Below are positions 31,623 through 32,926 of a DNA stretch of 32,926 bases, one piece after another. The stretch spans positions 1 through 32,926 of the forward strand of contig NZ_QMEX01000035.1 of assembly GCF_003284925.1 (NCBI RefSeq). The letters run 5' to 3'. The stretch is from Mycolicibacter senuensis. GTDB taxonomy: Bacteria > Actinomycetota > Actinomycetes > Mycobacteriales > Mycobacteriaceae. The notes beneath the pieces are model-generated. The model saw nothing but the letters and a program-made list of their open reading frames with translations, had not been told where the DNA came from and did not search any database. Both the position numbers and the translations under genes were made by a program. The first letter of the stretch is position 1, and the number at the start of each line of letters is the position of its first letter.

Positions 31623-32159
31623 TCACTCCTGCGTGATCTGCTGCGCCTTCGCGTAGGCCAATTGCAGGAAATCCGCCCCGGCCAGCGCGGTGAACGTACC
31701 GGCGACCAGCCGTGTCAACCGCGGCGCGAACACCAACCCGGTAACGAACGCGGTGACCGCCCACATGTCCAGGCAGAACGGGCAGGTCAACAACTCGCCC
31801 AGGCTGTGGCGCAGCTGGCCGGAGTGGCGGGTATCCTCCATCACCTCGGCGGGGCCCCCGGTACCCGCATAATGGACGAACGGCGCCCGCAGCGGGCTGG
31901 TCACCGCGTCCTTGGTGAGCGTGCGGGACAGTTTGTGAGCGCCCAGGGTCACCGTCAGCAGGTCGCCGGCCGCCCACTGCTGCGGCAGCCGGCGGCCGGT
32001 GGCCGCGGCGGCCACGGTTACCGCCGCGACCAACCCGCCGTACACCAGCAACACCACCGCGTATCCCCCCAGCGGCCGCGGGTCGTCGCCGCGGTAGGCG
32101 TCGGCTTCCCGTTTAGCCGCGTCGGCGATGGCGTTACCAGCTCCGGTCGATCGAGCCAT
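31623..32159 (-). CDS. DUF1360-family membrane protein
   Basis: 178 aa. The family blocks are clear: GAHKLSRTLTKDAVTSPLRA, the conserved SLGELLTCPFCLDMW with its CPFC pair, and a C-terminal helix ADFLQLAYAKAQQ. Membrane segments at about 35-55, 125-145 and 150-165. Function unknown; the CxxC suggests redox or metal chemistry. ATG 32159, or the adjacent GTG 32162. It starts 5 nt after the hemophore stop. Confidence 0.87.
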   Translation of the reverse strand: MARSTGAGNAIADAAKREADAYRGDDPRPLGGYAVVLLVYGGLVAAVTVAAAATGRRLPQQWAAGDLLTVTLGAHKLSRTLTKDAVTSPLRAPFVHYAGTGGPAEVMEDTRHSGQLRHSLGELLTCPFCLDMWAVTAFVTGLVFAPRLTRLVAGTFTALAGADFLQLAYAKAQQITQE

Positions 32160-32164
32160 CACTC

Positions 32165-32500
32165 TCAGTACTTGTCGCAGGTCTTGGCGATGGGGCCGAC
32201 CAGGTTGACGAACTGCGCCGCCTCGGGCACTCCCTGGGCCTGCTGCAGCATCTGCTCGCGCTTCGGCGGGGGCGAGGCGAGGAAGTCCTGCAAGAAGGTC
32301 TGCGCCATCGGTGTGGCATTGAATTGTGCTGCGGTCTCCGGTGATTGGGCGTTCATCGCCGCCACCACCTGTGAGTAGCTGCAGGTGGTGCTGACCGCCG
32401 GATCCTGCGCCGGCTCCGCGGCAGCAACGCCCGCGGCGGACAGTGCCAGCGCCACGCCGCCGCCGGCGGCGGCGAGCCTGGTCAAAGACGTTGTGATCAT
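32165..32500 (-). CDS. Hemophore-related secreted heme-binding protein
   Basis: A 111-aa protein with a signal peptide (ITTSLTRLAAAGGGVALALS, cleavage near VAAAE at about 28). The mature helical domain has the two cysteines of the mycobacterial hemophore-like family (TTCSYSQVVAAMNAQSPETA and PIAKTCDKY) and the FLASPPPKREQMLQQAQGVP motif. The family binds heme outside the cell for iron acquisition. AAGGGGAT precedes the ATG. It is the first gene of the tight leftward run to 29437. Confidence 0.85.
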   Translation of the reverse strand: MITTSLTRLAAAGGGVALALSAAGVAAAEPAQDPAVSTTCSYSQVVAAMNAQSPETAAQFNATPMAQTFLQDFLASPPPKREQMLQQAQGVPEAAQFVNLVGPIAKTCDKY

Positions 32501-32579
32501 TGATTTATCCCCTTCGGCTAAGGTCCCCGTCGGTGACGGTACCGACCTAGGCTTGCCGTTTTGAGCCGAGCTAAACCAC

Positions 32580-32606
32580 GGTTTGCCGACAAGGCGCTGT
32601 GGGTAT
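32580..32606 (+). promoter_or_regulatory. SigF-like promoter of the right-edge cutinase
   Basis: Plus strand GGTTT (32580-32584), 16 nt, GGGTAT (32601-32606): an exact match. Predicted start near 32613, about 7 nt before GTG 32620. No equivalent element was found for the divergent hemophore operon. Confidence 0.65.
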
Positions 32607-32619
32607 CGTTGGAAGTGCT

Positions 32620-32926
32620 GTGATTAGTCGGGTACTCGCCGCGGCCTGCCTGTCGGGTGCCGTGCTGCCGTGCTGGCCCGCCGGGGAGGCGGCCGCGTTC
32701 GGCTGCCCAGAAGTCGAAGTGGTGTTCGCCCGCGGCACCGCCGAACCGCCCGGCGTCGGATGGATGGGACAACAGTTCATCGATGCGCTGCGGTGGCGGC
32801 TCGGCGGCCGTTCGGTGGGTGTCCATCCGGTCGACTTTCCCGCCGTGCCCGAATTCGGCCCGACCGTCGCCGGGGTGGCCGACGCCGCCGGCCACATCAC
32901 CGACATGGCGGCGGGCTGCCCGGACA
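32620..32926 (+). CDS. Cutinase-family esterase, N-terminal part (cut by window end)
   Basis: From GTG 32620 (GGAAG upstream) the frame stays open to the end. A signal peptide (SRVLAAACLSGAVLPCWPAG, cleavage near EAAA) is followed by the cutinase opening GCPEVEVVFARGTAEPPGVG, then MGQQFIDALRWRLGGRSVGV and a HITDMAAGCPD block that normally precedes the GYSQG nucleophile. The active-site residues lie beyond the edge. It is similar to the cutinase at 22857-23576. Confidence 0.85.
   Translation, partial: MISRVLAAACLSGAVLPCWPAGEAAAFGCPEVEVVFARGTAEPPGVGWMGQQFIDALRWRLGGRSVGVHPVDFPAVPEFGPTVAGVADAAGHITDMAAGCPD

Overview
The window is high-GC actinobacterial DNA and almost certainly comes from a mycobacterium (Mycobacterium sensu lato). 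It carries a mycolic-acid cyclopropane synthase-family methyltransferase, an antigen 85-family mycolyltransferase gene, an MPT63-family exported antigen, the 18-kDa antigen small heat-shock protein, a 13E12-family HNH protein, two cutinases, a mycobacterial hemophore-like protein and SigF/ANTAR/STAS signalling proteins. The species cannot be fixed from sequence alone.

Layout. 1-0.8 kb: a ChaB-domain gene and a fragment of an Rv2629-like gene. 0.8-2.3 kb: a DUF222/HNH (13E12) gene. 2.4-6.4 kb: a leftward operon of a small membrane protein, gluconate-2-dehydrogenase subunit 3-like protein, GMC flavoprotein and SDR. 6.5-8.9 kb: a divergent rightward run of two tiny membrane proteins, a MEDS-HATPase (RsbA-like) anti-sigma protein and a CmaA/UmaA-family methyltransferase. 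8.9-10.9 kb: a heat-shock locus with a DnaJ-like protein, small ORFs and hsp18, divergent from a MerR/HspR-like regulator with a leucine-zipper tail. 10.9-13.8 kb: a CDGSH protein, a HemK2-type methyltransferase and a ThDP-dependent pyruvate-oxidase-like enzyme. 13.8-18.4 kb: an area of gene decay (udgX, epimerase, cheB and cheR remnants) among intact mpt63, PAS-ANTAR, STAS-HATPase and GAF-ANTAR genes. 18.5-23.6 kb: two glycosyltransferases, a STAS protein, an MFS transporter and a cutinase. 23.8-27 kb: a frameshifted antigen 85-type gene, hemerythrin plus a second DUF6131 protein, and a scrambled Orn/Lys/Arg decarboxylase. 27-29.3 kb: a PfpI/DJ-1 protein, a membrane protein, a propeller-like lipoprotein and a small protein. 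29.4-32.5 kb: a leftward molybdopterin/cytochrome b, DUF1360 and hemophore-like operon. The right edge cuts a second cutinase.

Two themes connect the window. First, at least ten sites match the mycobacterial SigF promoter pattern (GTTT, 15-16 nt, GGGTA-like) at a sensible distance before genes for stress, redox, envelope or regulatory products. The same DNA encodes sigma-factor partner-switching (HATPase, STAS) and ANTAR proteins, so it looks like a general-stress neighbourhood. Second, decay is recent and varied: nonsense, single-base frameshifts, internal deletions, a deletion fusion and an inversion affect seven loci, while their neighbours are intact. No tRNA, rRNA, CRISPR array, insertion sequence or prophage was recognised. 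I did not find a clearly new defence or biosynthetic system; the least familiar units are the leucine-zipper HspR-like regulator and the hemophore/DUF1360/molybdopterin operon.
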